Below, piece after piece: positions 9,148-17,637 of a stretch of DNA of 64,000 nucleotides. Origin of the DNA: Hyphomicrobiales bacterium (GTDB lineage Bacteria > Pseudomonadota > Alphaproteobacteria > Rhizobiales > Rhizobiaceae); the NCBI GenBank assembly GCA_900466005.1, contig UEGQ01000003.1, positions 186,001 through 250,000 of the forward strand, written 5' to 3'. A model generated the notes under the pieces. It was given only the letters and a program-made list of their open reading frames with translations. It did not search any database and was not told where the DNA came from. Every line of letters begins with the position of its first letter. Positions within the stretch are counted from its first letter, which is position 1. Position numbers and translations under genes: made by a program.

Positions 9148-10710
9148 TCATTCCCACTCGATCGTGCCCGGCGGCTTCGACGTCACGTCGTAGACGACGC
9201 GGTTGATGCCCCGTACCTCGTTGATGATGCGCGTCGCCGCACGGCCGAGGAATTCCATGTCGTAGTGATAGAAATCCGCCGTCATGCCGTCGACCGACGT
9301 AACGGCCCGAAGCGCACAGACGAACTCGTAGGTACGGCCGTCGCCCATGACTCCGACGGTCTGGACCGGCAGCAACACGGCGAACGCCTGCCAGATGGCG
9401 TCATAGAGACCGGCCTTGCGGATTTCGTCGAGATAGATCGCATCGGCTTCGCGCAGGATGTCGAGCTTCTCGCGCGTCACGCCGCCGGGGCAGCGGATGG
9501 CGAGGCCCGGACCCGGGAAGGGATGCCGGCCGATGAAGGAATCGGGCAGGCCGAGCTCCTTGCCGAGTACGCGGACTTCGTCCTTGAAGAGTTCGCGCAA
9601 CGGTTCCACCAGTTGCATCTTCATGCGTTCCGGCAGGCCGCCGACGTTGTGGTGCGATTTGATCGTCACCGAGGGACCGCCGGTGAAGGAAACACTTTCG
9701 ATGACGTCAGGGTAGAGCGTGCCCTGGCCGAGGAAATCGGCCCCGCCGAGCTTTTTCGCTTCTTCCTCGAAGGTTTCGATAAAGAGCCGGCCGATGATCT
9801 TGCGCTTGGTTTCCGGATCGGACACGCCTTCCAGCTCACCGACGAATTTGTCGACGGCATCGACGTGAATGAGGTGCAGGTTGTAGTGCTCGCGGAACAT
9901 GGCGACGACGTCGGCCGCCTCGTTCTTGCGCATCAGCCCGTGGTCGACCAGGATACAGGTGAGCTGGTCGCCGACCGCTTCGTGGATCAGCAGTGCCGCG
10001 ACGGAGCTGTCGACGCCGCCCGAGAGGGCGCAGATGACCCGCTTCTCGCCAACCTGGTCGCGGATCGCCTGCACGGCCTTGGCGCGATAGGCCGACATCG
10101 TCCAGTCGCCCTTGATGCCGGCGACGTTGTGGATGAAATTGGCGATCAGCTTTGCACCGTCAGGCGTGTGCACGACCTCGGGGTGGAACTGCACGGCGTA
10201 ATACTTGCGCTTCTCGTCCGCAATGAACGCGAAAGGCGCGTTGGCTGAGGTTGCGACCACCTCGAATCCGGGCGGCAATGCAGTTACGCGGTCGCCATGG
10301 GACATCCAGACCTGGTGACGGGAGCCGGCCGGCCAGAGACCTTCAAAGAGTGCACATTCCTTCTCGATGTCGAGGAAGGCGCGGCCGAATTCCCGGTGAT
10401 GACCGCCCTCGACCTTGCCGCCGAGCTGCATGCAGATCGTCTGCTGCCCGTAGCAGATGCCGAAGATCGGAACGCCGCTGTCGAAGATGACCTGCGGTGC
10501 GCGGGGGCTTCCCTCTTCAAGCGTTGAAGCCGGGCTCCCGGAGAGGATCACCGCCTTCGGCTTTAGCCGCGCGAAGCCTTCGTCTGCAGATTGGAACGGA
10601 ACGATCTCGCAATAAACGCCCGCCTCGCGGACGCGCCGGGCGATGAGCTGCGTCACCTGGCTGCCGAAATCGATGATGAGAACGCTGTCGGGATGAGCTG
10701 TCTGGGTCAT
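9148..10710 (-). CDS. guaA: GMP synthase (glutamine-hydrolysing)
   Basis: 520 residues, the usual length. It aminates XMP to GMP. The N-terminal class I glutamine amidotransferase has nucleophile Cys86 (FGICYGQQ) and the FHPEVVHT His-Glu pair; the ATP pyrophosphatase domain shows [10 protein letters not shown]; the C-terminal dimerisation domain ends PPGTIEWE as in the family. It starts at ATG 10710. It follows the MTA/SAH nucleosidase gene on the same strand after 86 bases, and both belong to purine metabolism. Confidence 0.98.
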   Translation of the reverse strand: MTQTAHPDSVLIIDFGSQVTQLIARRVREAGVYCEIVPFQSADEGFARLKPKAVILSGSPASTLEEGSPRAPQVIFDSGVPIFGICYGQQTICMQLGGKVEGGHHREFGRAFLDIEKECALFEGLWPAGSRHQVWMSHGDRVTALPPGFEVVATSANAPFAFIADEKRKYYAVQFHPEVVHTPDGAKLIANFIHNVAGIKGDWTMSAYRAKAVQAIRDQVGEKRVICALSGGVDSSVAALLIHEAVGDQLTCILVDHGLMRKNEAADVVAMFREHYNLHLIHVDAVDKFVGELEGVSDPETKRKIIGRLFIETFEEEAKKLGGADFLGQGTLYPDVIESVSFTGGPSVTIKSHHNVGGLPERMKMQLVEPLRELFKDEVRVLGKELGLPDSFIGRHPFPGPGLAIRCPGGVTREKLDILREADAIYLDEIRKAGLYDAIWQAFAVLLPVQTVGVMGDGRTYEFVCALRAVTSVDGMTADFYHYDMEFLGRAATRIINEVRGINRVVYDVTSKPPGTIEWE

Positions 10711-10796
10711 GTCGAGCCTTTAATGAAAAGCGTCCGGCCTGGCAATTGCTGATTTGCCGCAGACCCGGAAAATTTCGCGGCGAACGGCGCCGGGTG

Positions 10797-11435
10797 TCAG
10801 AACCAGAAGAGGCCGTCCTCGAGTGCCGCAAACAGCGTGTCGACGCTGCCGGCGAGCTTCTGGTCGATGACGTGCAGGTATTCCGTCCAGTCGCCGACGT
10901 GGCGAAGCTCATCCTTCCCGTCGGAAATCCCGCGGAGGCCGATCAGTGGCAGGCCGAATGTGCTGCACACGCGAAAGACCGCAAAGGTTTCCATGTCGAC
11001 CATGTCGGCACCGATGGCGTGATAGGCGTCTCCCGAAACGATGTTGGCGCCGGTCGAAAGGCTGGCCGTCGGAATGCCCGGAATGCGCAATGGGAGGTCA
11101 ATAACCGCGGGGAGGTCGAGAAACGGGGTACGCCCCTTCTCGAAGCCGAGCGGCGAGGCGTCCATGTCGCGATACGACACGGACCCTACCTGATAAATCC
11201 CGGTCTGTTCGAGGGTATTCGAACCGGCGGAGCCGAGCGAGACGACGAGATCCGGAAGCGTCTTCGCCGCCTCCAGCGTGGAGACGGCTCGGGTCAGTGC
11301 GAGCGTGGCCTCAACCGGGCCGACGCCTGTCATCAGAGGGTCGAAGCGCGACCGCAGGAAAGGACCATATTCCGCTTCTGCGGCCATGACGAAGAGGATC
11401 GACTTGCCGCCGACGGATTTCAATTCGAACGTCAC
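10797..11435 (-). CDS. mtnN: MTA/SAH nucleosidase
   Basis: 212 residues of the PNP/UDP phosphorylase fold. It should cleave 5'-methylthioadenosine and S-adenosylhomocysteine to adenine. Family features seen are the MAAEAEYGPF glutamate region, VSLGSAG, the ribose-binding VDMETFAV and the catalytic aspartate in GISDGKDE. It starts with GTG at 11435, overlapping the upstream thioesterase stop by four bases. It is somewhat shorter than the E. coli enzyme, so exact substrate preference remains an inference. Confidence 0.88.
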   Translation of the reverse strand: MTFELKSVGGKSILFVMAAEAEYGPFLRSRFDPLMTGVGPVEATLALTRAVSTLEAAKTLPDLVVSLGSAGSNTLEQTGIYQVGSVSYRDMDASPLGFEKGRTPFLDLPAVIDLPLRIPGIPTASLSTGANIVSGDAYHAIGADMVDMETFAVFRVCSTFGLPLIGLRGISDGKDELRHVGDWTEYLHVIDQKLAGSVDTLFAALEDGLFWF

Positions 11436-11881
11436 CCGGTGATCCCTTCTCGGCCGCGCACGACCATCAGCGTGCTGGTCATGGATGCGATCAGCTTGGC
11501 CGGACCATCGCCGACCGCATAGCCGCGACCGTCGGCGACGATGATCGTGCTGCCCGGCTTGGTGATTTCGCCGCGGAATAGGAACCGGTCGCCGCGGCCC
11601 GGCGACATCAGGTTGACCTTGAACTCTATCGTGAGCAGCGAGGCGTCCGGGGCAATGACGGTGTAGGCGGCATAGCTGCAGGCGCTGTCAAGCGCGGCAG
11701 AGATGACGCCGGCATGCAGGATCCCATGTTGCTGCGTGAGCTTCATGTCGAACGGCAGTTCGATCTCAACCACGCCCTGCGAGATGCGGGTGAGTTCGGC
11801 ACCGAGCGTTTCCATCGCGCCTTGACGCGCGAAGCTCTGCCGGATGCGTTCGTGCACGTCCTCGCTGTCTATGTCACTCAT
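11432..11881 (-). CDS. PaaI family hotdog thioesterase
   Basis: 149 residues of a single hotdog domain. The QQHGILHAGVISAALDSACSYA helix carries the family HGG-like turn and acidic residue, and FKVNLMSPG is the following core strand. PaaI-type enzymes hydrolyse acyl-CoA or aryl-CoA thioesters in the cytoplasm. It is coupled to the nucleosidase gene by GTGA overlap; a metabolic reason for the pairing is not evident. The acyl group is unknown. Confidence 0.87.
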   Translation of the reverse strand: MSDIDSEDVHERIRQSFARQGAMETLGAELTRISQGVVEIELPFDMKLTQQHGILHAGVISAALDSACSYAAYTVIAPDASLLTIEFKVNLMSPGRGDRFLFRGEITKPGSTIIVADGRGYAVGDGPAKLIASMTSTLMVVRGREGITG

Positions 11882-11956
11882 TTGTCGTCATTCCCCTTGA
11901 GAGGCGCGAAATTGGCACGCTCTCAACAGGCAGGCAAGCCGCCGGCAACGAGAAAA

Positions 11957-12409
11957 TCAGTTGAGCACGAAGAGCGAAAGATTGAGAAGCGAGGCAAAGC
12001 CGACCCAGGCCGCATAGGGTATGAAAAGCAGTCCCGAAGGTCGGTCGACGTCCCAGGCTTTGGCGATGAAAGCGAGGATCAGGGCGAGAAGTGGCAGGAT
12101 GACGACGAGGCCGAGCGCCGGGCTTTGCAGGCCGAAGAAGGAGGGGGACCACAGAAGGTTGAATATCATCTGGCCGAACCAGAGCTGCATTGCCGCGGAA
12201 GCGGGGGCTCTCAGCCACATGCGGGCCCCGGCGATCGCGATCAGCACGTAAAGCGTGGTCCAGACCGGACCGAAGACATAGGCGGGCGGATTGAACGGCG
12301 GCTTGTCGAGCGACTGATACCACTCGTCCGGAAGGTTCGCGAGACCGGAGAGCAGGCCGAAACCAAGCGTAACGACGATGAAGACGAGATGGATCAGAAG
12401 CGAGCGCAT
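11957..12409 (-). CDS. tspO: TspO/MBR family tryptophan-rich membrane protein
   Basis: 150 residues with five predicted membrane helices and the family signatures PPAYVFGPVWTTLYV, FNLLWSPSFFG and a C-terminal PYAAWVGFAS. TspO proteins bind porphyrins and steroids in the membrane and in alphaproteobacteria affect tetrapyrrole-linked and stress regulation. The gene lies 36 bases downstream of the DUF1513 gene on the same strand, so it may be read with the imelysin-dihaem operon, which would fit a haem or porphyrin link. Confidence 0.93.
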   Translation of the reverse strand: MRSLLIHLVFIVVTLGFGLLSGLANLPDEWYQSLDKPPFNPPAYVFGPVWTTLYVLIAIAGARMWLRAPASAAMQLWFGQMIFNLLWSPSFFGLQSPALGLVVILPLLALILAFIAKAWDVDRPSGLLFIPYAAWVGFASLLNLSLFVLN

Positions 12410-12445
12410 GATGAAGATGTAGGGCGCGATCGGCTTCGTCCAAGG

Positions 12446-13534
12446 TCAAAGCGTGCTGAGACGGACGATATGCTGGTCCCAGGCGACGGCGCTTTGTGTT
12501 CGCCCAAAATGCCCATTGTAGGACGATACGGCAAAGCCCTCCGCGCCGGACGCGATGCCCGCCGCGTCGGCGATCCGCATCTGTCGCAGGATCGTGCCCT
12601 TGGTGCCGTCGAGCGTCACCGCGAGGCCGCCTTTGGGTGAGGTGAGGCCGACGACGTTGTCGTGACGGTTAACCGCGATCGCGCCGACGTAGTTCGCGAG
12701 CCCTTCTGTCGTCTCCTCCGGCAGATCGACAAAACGTAGCGCCTCTCCCCGACTGAAATAGCCCACGAGTGGAGGAAGGTCGTTGCGCGGGCCTTCGTAT
12801 TGGCAGGCAAACCAGACGCGACCGTTGTCGGCAAGCGCGAGATGACGGGTCGAAAGCTGGCGAAGGTTTTCCGGCAACGCGTGCTTTTCGACGAGCGCCC
12901 CGGTTCTCGCGTCGCTGATGACAAGGCTCGGCTCCATATGATCGAGATTGAGCTTTGTCCGCCCGAAATCGGGGTGGGTCTCGATGCCGCCATTGGCGAT
13001 GATGAGCAGCCGACCGTCGCCGCTCACCGTCATGTCGTGTGTACCGACACCATGGGCCGGAACTTCGCCCAGACGGGAAAAGCCGTTCGCCGCGTCATAA
13101 ACGCCGATGACGCCGCGATTGTAGTCGAAGTCGTTCTCGCAGGCATAGAGGACGCGCCCGTCCGGCGAGAAACCGCCATGGCCGAAGAAGTGCCTGTTAT
13201 CGCCACAAGCGAAGACAGTCGGCTCCGTGTCCGTCTTCGGATCGACGGCTATTGCGAAGGTGCCGGGCCGTCGCGCGAAGGCGACCATCCTGCCGGATGC
13301 CGCGCAAGAGGTCAGTCCATGCACGCGCCCGGGAAGATCCATCTGCGTGAGGATCTCGCCGCTCTCGCTCAGGAGAGCCAGACCGTATGTACCGTCGGGC
13401 GCACGAAAACCCGACGCGAAGACGGCGTCGGTGCGATCTAGCGCGAGGGCTGCCCTTGAGGACAGGCCCGCCAGGAAGGCGATACCCGCCGCCTTGACGA
13501 AGCTGCGACGGTCGATGAGCGCACTTTTCCGCAC
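12446..13534 (-). CDS. DUF1513 periplasmic beta-propeller protein
   Basis: 362 residues. The N-terminus (DRRSFVKAAG followed by a hydrophobic stretch ending ALA) looks like a twin-arginine signal, so export as a folded, perhaps cofactor-bearing protein is likely. The rest is made of repeated strands with GDG and DPKTDTEPT-like turns as in seven-bladed propellers. The GTG start lies two bases after the imelysin stop with GGAGAC inside that gene, so translation is coupled. DUF1513 genes commonly accompany imelysin and dihaem genes; the biochemical role is not known. Confidence 0.83.
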   Translation of the reverse strand: MRKSALIDRRSFVKAAGIAFLAGLSSRAALALDRTDAVFASGFRAPDGTYGLALLSESGEILTQMDLPGRVHGLTSCAASGRMVAFARRPGTFAIAVDPKTDTEPTVFACGDNRHFFGHGGFSPDGRVLYACENDFDYNRGVIGVYDAANGFSRLGEVPAHGVGTHDMTVSGDGRLLIIANGGIETHPDFGRTKLNLDHMEPSLVISDARTGALVEKHALPENLRQLSTRHLALADNGRVWFACQYEGPRNDLPPLVGYFSRGEALRFVDLPEETTEGLANYVGAIAVNRHDNVVGLTSPKGGLAVTLDGTKGTILRQMRIADAAGIASGAEGFAVSSYNGHFGRTQSAVAWDQHIVRLSTL

Positions 13535-13536
13535 GA

Positions 13537-14637
13537 TCAGTCTCCGTCCGAGAAGGAGAAGCCTGCGCCGAGACCGAGTGCGCCGCCAAAATCGTCGTTG
13601 AGCCGCAGGATCAGGTCTTTGCTGTTCAGCAGCAGGAAATCGAGTTTGGAGCGCTGTTCCGGTGATGTGACGGACACCTCGACATCGGCATCGACGGCTC
13701 CGGCAGCGCGAATCAGCGATTTGAGCACGAAATCAATGGAGCTGCCGATCGAGCGGGAATCGGGATCGAGGAGTTCGTCCATGTCCGACTGGTCGATCAA
13801 CGCGCGGATGCCTTCGAAATTGCCGCGGATGGACGCGAAGGTGAGGCCGGAGCGCCAGAAGATCGCCTGCCGGGGCGACGTCCTGGCATCCTCTCCCTTG
13901 TAGAATGTTTCGATGCGCTGGTCGCGCACGGTCTCGGCACCGTGGACGAGGATGCCAAGAAGGGTGGTCAGCGCCTCGCGGTCGTCCCGAAAGTACGGAT
14001 TGTCGGCGCCCTGATGTTTCCAGGCATTCTGAACGCCGGTCGGCTCGTCCCACTTTGCGGCAAGCTCGCTGCCGAGATGCTCGAGATTTCCGGCGATCGC
14101 GGCTCCGTAGCGGCAACGAAAGCCGTTGGCTTCCTGCAAAAGGAGTTCGGAACCGGTGCCGTAGAGCACGAATTCCGCTGCCCCGAGGCCCTGCATGGCG
14201 ACGCTCTTCTCCCTGAGTGTTTCGACTCTGGTCGCGCGCTCATCCGGCTTGGCAAGCACTGCCTGTACCTGCTTGAGGCCGGTGCTCTTGCGATCGGGAT
14301 AGAACAGAATGCGCTCGAAGCGGTTGGCCTCGATTGCCGGCCCGACACGGACGATCTCGATTTTCGACCAGGCCTCGACGCTCTTGCTGAAGGCGCCTCG
14401 GGCGGCGTCCAATCGCTCCTGCGATGGGGCGGTGCAGAGCGCTTGCATCGCCTCTTCGAGATCTCCAGCCCTGTCCCGAAAGTCCCGGTATCCCGGGCGG
14501 ATGAAACGATCGACTGCCTTTTCGAGCACGGTGGGTATCGCGTCCGCCCGGAGTGTCGGTATGGACGTCTCCTGCGCGCTCGCCGGAAGGCTCAGGACGA
14601 AGAGGGCGGCAATCGAACGGAACAGGAATTTGATCAC
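13537..14637 (-). CDS. Imelysin family periplasmic protein, short form
   Basis: 366 residues with a signal peptide (KFLFRSIAALFVLSLPASA) and an imelysin (M75-like) fold. Where the long imelysin upstream has the GxHxxE motif, this one has GLGAAEF, so the histidine is missing while the glutamate is kept; it may bind metal differently or act as a partner. It starts with GTG at 14637, overlapping the dihaem gene stop (GTGA), which sets the start; the open frame upstream lies inside the dihaem gene. Confidence 0.85.
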   Translation of the reverse strand: MIKFLFRSIAALFVLSLPASAQETSIPTLRADAIPTVLEKAVDRFIRPGYRDFRDRAGDLEEAMQALCTAPSQERLDAARGAFSKSVEAWSKIEIVRVGPAIEANRFERILFYPDRKSTGLKQVQAVLAKPDERATRVETLREKSVAMQGLGAAEFVLYGTGSELLLQEANGFRCRYGAAIAGNLEHLGSELAAKWDEPTGVQNAWKHQGADNPYFRDDREALTTLLGILVHGAETVRDQRIETFYKGEDARTSPRQAIFWRSGLTFASIRGNFEGIRALIDQSDMDELLDPDSRSIGSSIDFVLKSLIRAAGAVDADVEVSVTSPEQRSKLDFLLLNSKDLILRLNDDFGGALGLGAGFSFSDGD

Positions 14638-16178
14638 AGCGACTCCAGAAATCTGATCAGGTGTTGACGCGCTTCGGGTGCTATCGAGGCGAATGCATTG
14701 CGCGCGCTTTCGGCCTCTCCGCCGTGCCAGAGGATCGCCTCGGTGAGATTGCGCGCGCGACCATCGTGAAGGAAGAAAGTGTGCCCGTTGACCTCGTCGG
14801 TCAACCCGATGCCCCATAGCGGAGGAGTGCGCCATTCTCGACCTGTGGCATCTCCCACCTGCTGGCCGTCGGCAAGTCCTTCGCCCATATCATGCAGCAG
14901 GAAGTCCGAGTAGGGCCAGATCAGCTGGAAGGCTTGGGCCTTGTTGGCAGCGTCGCGCCGTGTCACGTATTTCGGCGCGTGACAGGCGATGCAGCCGGCG
15001 CCGTAGAACAGAGACTTGCCCTTCAGCACCTCCGGGGCGTCAACGTCACGGCGTGCGGGAACGGCGAGATTTTCTGAATAGAACGCGACGAGGTCGAGCA
15101 CCGGATCGGGCGCTTCGGTGTTGCCAAGCCGTGTCTGTACGCCGTTCTGCATGGAGCGGCATTCCTCCTGCGCCTCGGTGCAGTCACCCCAATGGCGCGG
15201 GGTGTCCGGCGTAGAGATGCCGAGGTCGCCGGTGAAGGCACTGGAGCTTTGGTCGCGAACCGAGGCGTTCTGCGCCTTCCAGCCGAAGCGTCCGAGTTTC
15301 AGCTCGCCGGTGCGATGATCGCGCGCGCGGGCCGCGCGACCGGAGATGCCGTCACCATCACGGTCATCCGGGTCGGCCTTCGCCAGGATATCGGCGTCGG
15401 CAATCGCTTCTATGAGACCCATGCCGATCATCGGATTGGCGATGCGCGGTGAGAGCGTTGTGTCGACGCCGAGCGGCCCGTAGTTGAGATCCGCAACGCT
15501 GTACTGCGGCTTGCGCAGCGTGACGATCTCACCGCCTGCCAGCGTTACCGGCTCCTCGGTGTAGGTGATGACCACCCGGCCTTCCGCGGCGACGCCGGGC
15601 ACCGCCTTGTCTTGAAGCTGGCCGCCGTAGATAGCATCGGGAAAGTTGACCACTTTGAGATCGGTGACAGCTTGCCGCTCCTCGCTTGTGCGGGCTGGGC
15701 GGGCAAGCCGCAGGAACATCGATGTCGCGTCGGCATTGCCTTCCGGTGGCCTGCCGCGCCCCTCCTTCAGGTGGCAGTTCTGGCAGGCACGGGCGTTGAA
15801 CAGCGGCCCAAGCCCGTCCGAGGCCTGGGTGGAAGAGGGGGAGGAGACCCAGAGCTTTCGAAACAGCGCATTGCCGAGCTTGAAGGCCTCCTCTTCCGAA
15901 AAGGCGAGATTGGCGGAGGCGTGGGAGAATGCATCGGGATTGACAGGATGTCGCGACGTTGCCGCGCCACCCGGCATTGCCTCATATCGTTCCGGCTTGG
16001 AGAAGTCGTCGGTCGGCCGCGTAGCATGCTCGACGCGGGTGGTGTCCTCCGCCGAAAGATCGTTGCGCTTCACCTCTGTGGCACCGGCGGGCGGAGCGAA
16101 CAGCAGCGAGGCGGCGGCGAGAAAAGCCAACCGGTATCGGGATCGGAGCGAGAAGACGCAGGTCGCTTGCATAGGCAT
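14634..16178 (-). CDS. Dihaem c-type cytochrome, DUF1111 / thiol oxidoreductase family
   Basis: 514 residues from ATG 16178, with a signal peptide (about residues 1-33, ending GATEV) and two CXXCH haem c sites, CQNCH at 132-136 and CIACH at 396-400. A DDRDGDGISGR calcium-binding-like loop lies near residue 271. The family resembles dihaem cytochrome c peroxidases (MauG/CcpA) and is often mislabelled thiol oxidoreductase. In the periplasm it could oxidise ferrous iron or use peroxide; that is inference. The start is uncertain (16178 or 16172) because a strong hairpin sits directly upstream. Confidence 0.88.
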   Translation of the reverse strand: MPMQATCVFSLRSRYRLAFLAAASLLFAPPAGATEVKRNDLSAEDTTRVEHATRPTDDFSKPERYEAMPGGAATSRHPVNPDAFSHASANLAFSEEEAFKLGNALFRKLWVSSPSSTQASDGLGPLFNARACQNCHLKEGRGRPPEGNADATSMFLRLARPARTSEERQAVTDLKVVNFPDAIYGGQLQDKAVPGVAAEGRVVITYTEEPVTLAGGEIVTLRKPQYSVADLNYGPLGVDTTLSPRIANPMIGMGLIEAIADADILAKADPDDRDGDGISGRAARARDHRTGELKLGRFGWKAQNASVRDQSSSAFTGDLGISTPDTPRHWGDCTEAQEECRSMQNGVQTRLGNTEAPDPVLDLVAFYSENLAVPARRDVDAPEVLKGKSLFYGAGCIACHAPKYVTRRDAANKAQAFQLIWPYSDFLLHDMGEGLADGQQVGDATGREWRTPPLWGIGLTDEVNGHTFFLHDGRARNLTEAILWHGGEAESARNAFASIAPEARQHLIRFLESL

Positions 16179-16180
16179 GT

Positions 16181-16207
16181 CGGGCTGCCGGAACGTCCGG
16201 CAGCCCG
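16181..16207 (-). terminator. Intercistronic hairpin between imelysin and dihaem genes
   Basis: A 12-base perfect inverted repeat with a three-base loop lies between the imelysin stop (16216) and the dihaem start (16178). No T-run follows, so it is more likely an mRNA-stabilising or partially terminating element than a full terminator. It leaves only two bases before the dihaem ATG and would hide its ribosome-binding region. Confidence 0.65.
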
Positions 16208-16215
16208 CCTTCGTC

Positions 16216-17496
16216 TCATTGGAACACGGCTTCGGGATTGTCGAGACTGTCGGAGCCTTCGAGCTCGATCGCGCCGAGATCCAGCGATGCAATGACACGC
16301 TCGATGGTCTTGGTCTGGTCGATCAGGCCGTCGATCGCGGACTGTATGGTGGCATTGCCTTCTGCATTGCCTTCGCCGATCATCTGATCGTAGGCCTCGA
16401 CGGTTTCGGCGCGTTTGGCCATTGCATTCATGGCAGCGAGTGTCGTCTCGAGCTTTGCCTTCATTTCGGCATCGAGTGCCGGGTCCTTGGCGGCAACCAG
16501 TTCGGAGAGCGACGGGCCGGTCATCTTGGTGCCGTCGACGCGAGCGTATTCGCCGGTATAGGCGGATGCGATACCGATGGCGTCGTTCAGATGCGAGTTG
16601 TGGGTGTTGTCGGAGAAGCAATCATGCTCCTCTTCCGGATCGTGCAGCAGCACGCCGAGCTTCATGCGCTCGCCGGCAAGCTCGCCATAGGAAAGCGAGC
16701 CCATGCCGGTGAGGATAGCGGTGATCCCCGCCTTCGGGTCAGTCTTTACCGCCTTCGTGGCTTCGCCATCTGGCTGCCATGCAGCGACCATGTCCTGCAG
16801 GTCTGACACGAGCAGGGTCGACGCCGCCTTTAGGTAGGCGGCCCGACGGTCGCAGTGACCGTTGGTGCAGTTCTTGAGATCGTAGTCGGTGTAGGGTCGG
16901 TTGCCGGCGCCAGCGCCGGTGCCGTTGAGATCCTGCCCCCAGAGGAGGAACTCGATCGCGTGGTAGCCGGTGGCCACATTTGCCTCGATCTCGCCGGCCT
17001 CGTGCAGTGTTTCAGCGAGGAACTCAGGCGTGATCTCCGAGGCATCGACCTCCTTGCCGCCAATCTTGATCTGCGGATTGGCAATGACATTGGCTACATA
17101 GAGAGCGTTTTCGTCGCTTTCCGTGCCGTAGGCCGCGTCGACATAGTCGATGAGGCCCTCGTCAAGTGGCCAGGCATTCACCTTGCCTTCCCAGGCGTCG
17201 ACGATCGGATTGCCGAAGCGATAGACTTCCGACTGCTGGTAGGGGACGCGGGCCTTGACCCAGGCTGCGCGCGCTGCCTTCAGCGTTTCCTCGCCAGGAT
17301 TGTCGATCAAAGCGTCGATTGCTGCGTCGAGGACTTTGGCCGTGGACAGAGAGTCCTCATACTTCGCCTGCGCGAGGGCGGCGTAGTGTTTCAGCACCTG
17401 CGCCGCGTCGGGTGCGGCAAGGGCAGGTGCGGCAATCATGGCCGTCGACGCGACCATCAATGCGATGGTGGCACCAAAAATGGATTTCCGGGTCAT
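16216..17496 (-). CDS. Imelysin family protein (IrpA/ICMP-like), periplasmic
   Basis: 426 residues: signal peptide (residues 1-27, cut after ALAA), then an imelysin domain with the metal-site motif GYHAIE at residues 177-182, and conserved WxGKVNAWPLDEGLIDYV and ENALYVANVIANP segments typical of the iron-regulated IrpA type. Members are iron-responsive in several bacteria and share a fold with EfeO of ferrous iron uptake. First gene of the operon, with AGGAGA before the ATG; a hairpin follows it, which may keep its product in excess. The peptidase name M75 is historic; activity is doubtful. Confidence 0.9.
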   Translation of the reverse strand: MTRKSIFGATIALMVASTAMIAAPALAAPDAAQVLKHYAALAQAKYEDSLSTAKVLDAAIDALIDNPGEETLKAARAAWVKARVPYQQSEVYRFGNPIVDAWEGKVNAWPLDEGLIDYVDAAYGTESDENALYVANVIANPQIKIGGKEVDASEITPEFLAETLHEAGEIEANVATGYHAIEFLLWGQDLNGTGAGAGNRPYTDYDLKNCTNGHCDRRAAYLKAASTLLVSDLQDMVAAWQPDGEATKAVKTDPKAGITAILTGMGSLSYGELAGERMKLGVLLHDPEEEHDCFSDNTHNSHLNDAIGIASAYTGEYARVDGTKMTGPSLSELVAAKDPALDAEMKAKLETTLAAMNAMAKRAETVEAYDQMIGEGNAEGNATIQSAIDGLIDQTKTIERVIASLDLGAIELEGSDSLDNPEAVFQ

Positions 17497-17546
17497 GAAT
17501 ATCTCCTGAGGCGGATTGGGCGCCTATGAGTGAAATGGACCCGAAC

Positions 17547-17575
17547 GTCTTGGAGCAAAAATAAACTGGTGTCAA
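17547..17575 (-). promoter_or_regulatory. Possible promoter of the imelysin operon
   Basis: On the minus strand TTGACA (17575-17570) is a perfect -35, but the hexamer 17 bases on (CAAGAC) is a poor -10, so the position is tentative. The -35 abuts an AT-rich TCTAGA palindrome (17580-17585). One half resembles the TTCTAAA half of an Irr/ICE box, but the other half is absent, so I do not call an iron box. Confidence 0.3.
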
Positions 17576-17637
17576 ATAGTCTAGAATAAGTTTCCGTCGC
17601 TTCGCTGCAGGTCCGGGCGCGTATCGACGCGCTGCGG

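Noticed and set aside
17571..17600. Irr/ICE or RirA iron box before the imelysin operon
   Set aside because: Only one half (TTCTAGA) resembles the ICE palindrome and the other half is absent; no TGA-N9-TCA motif was found.
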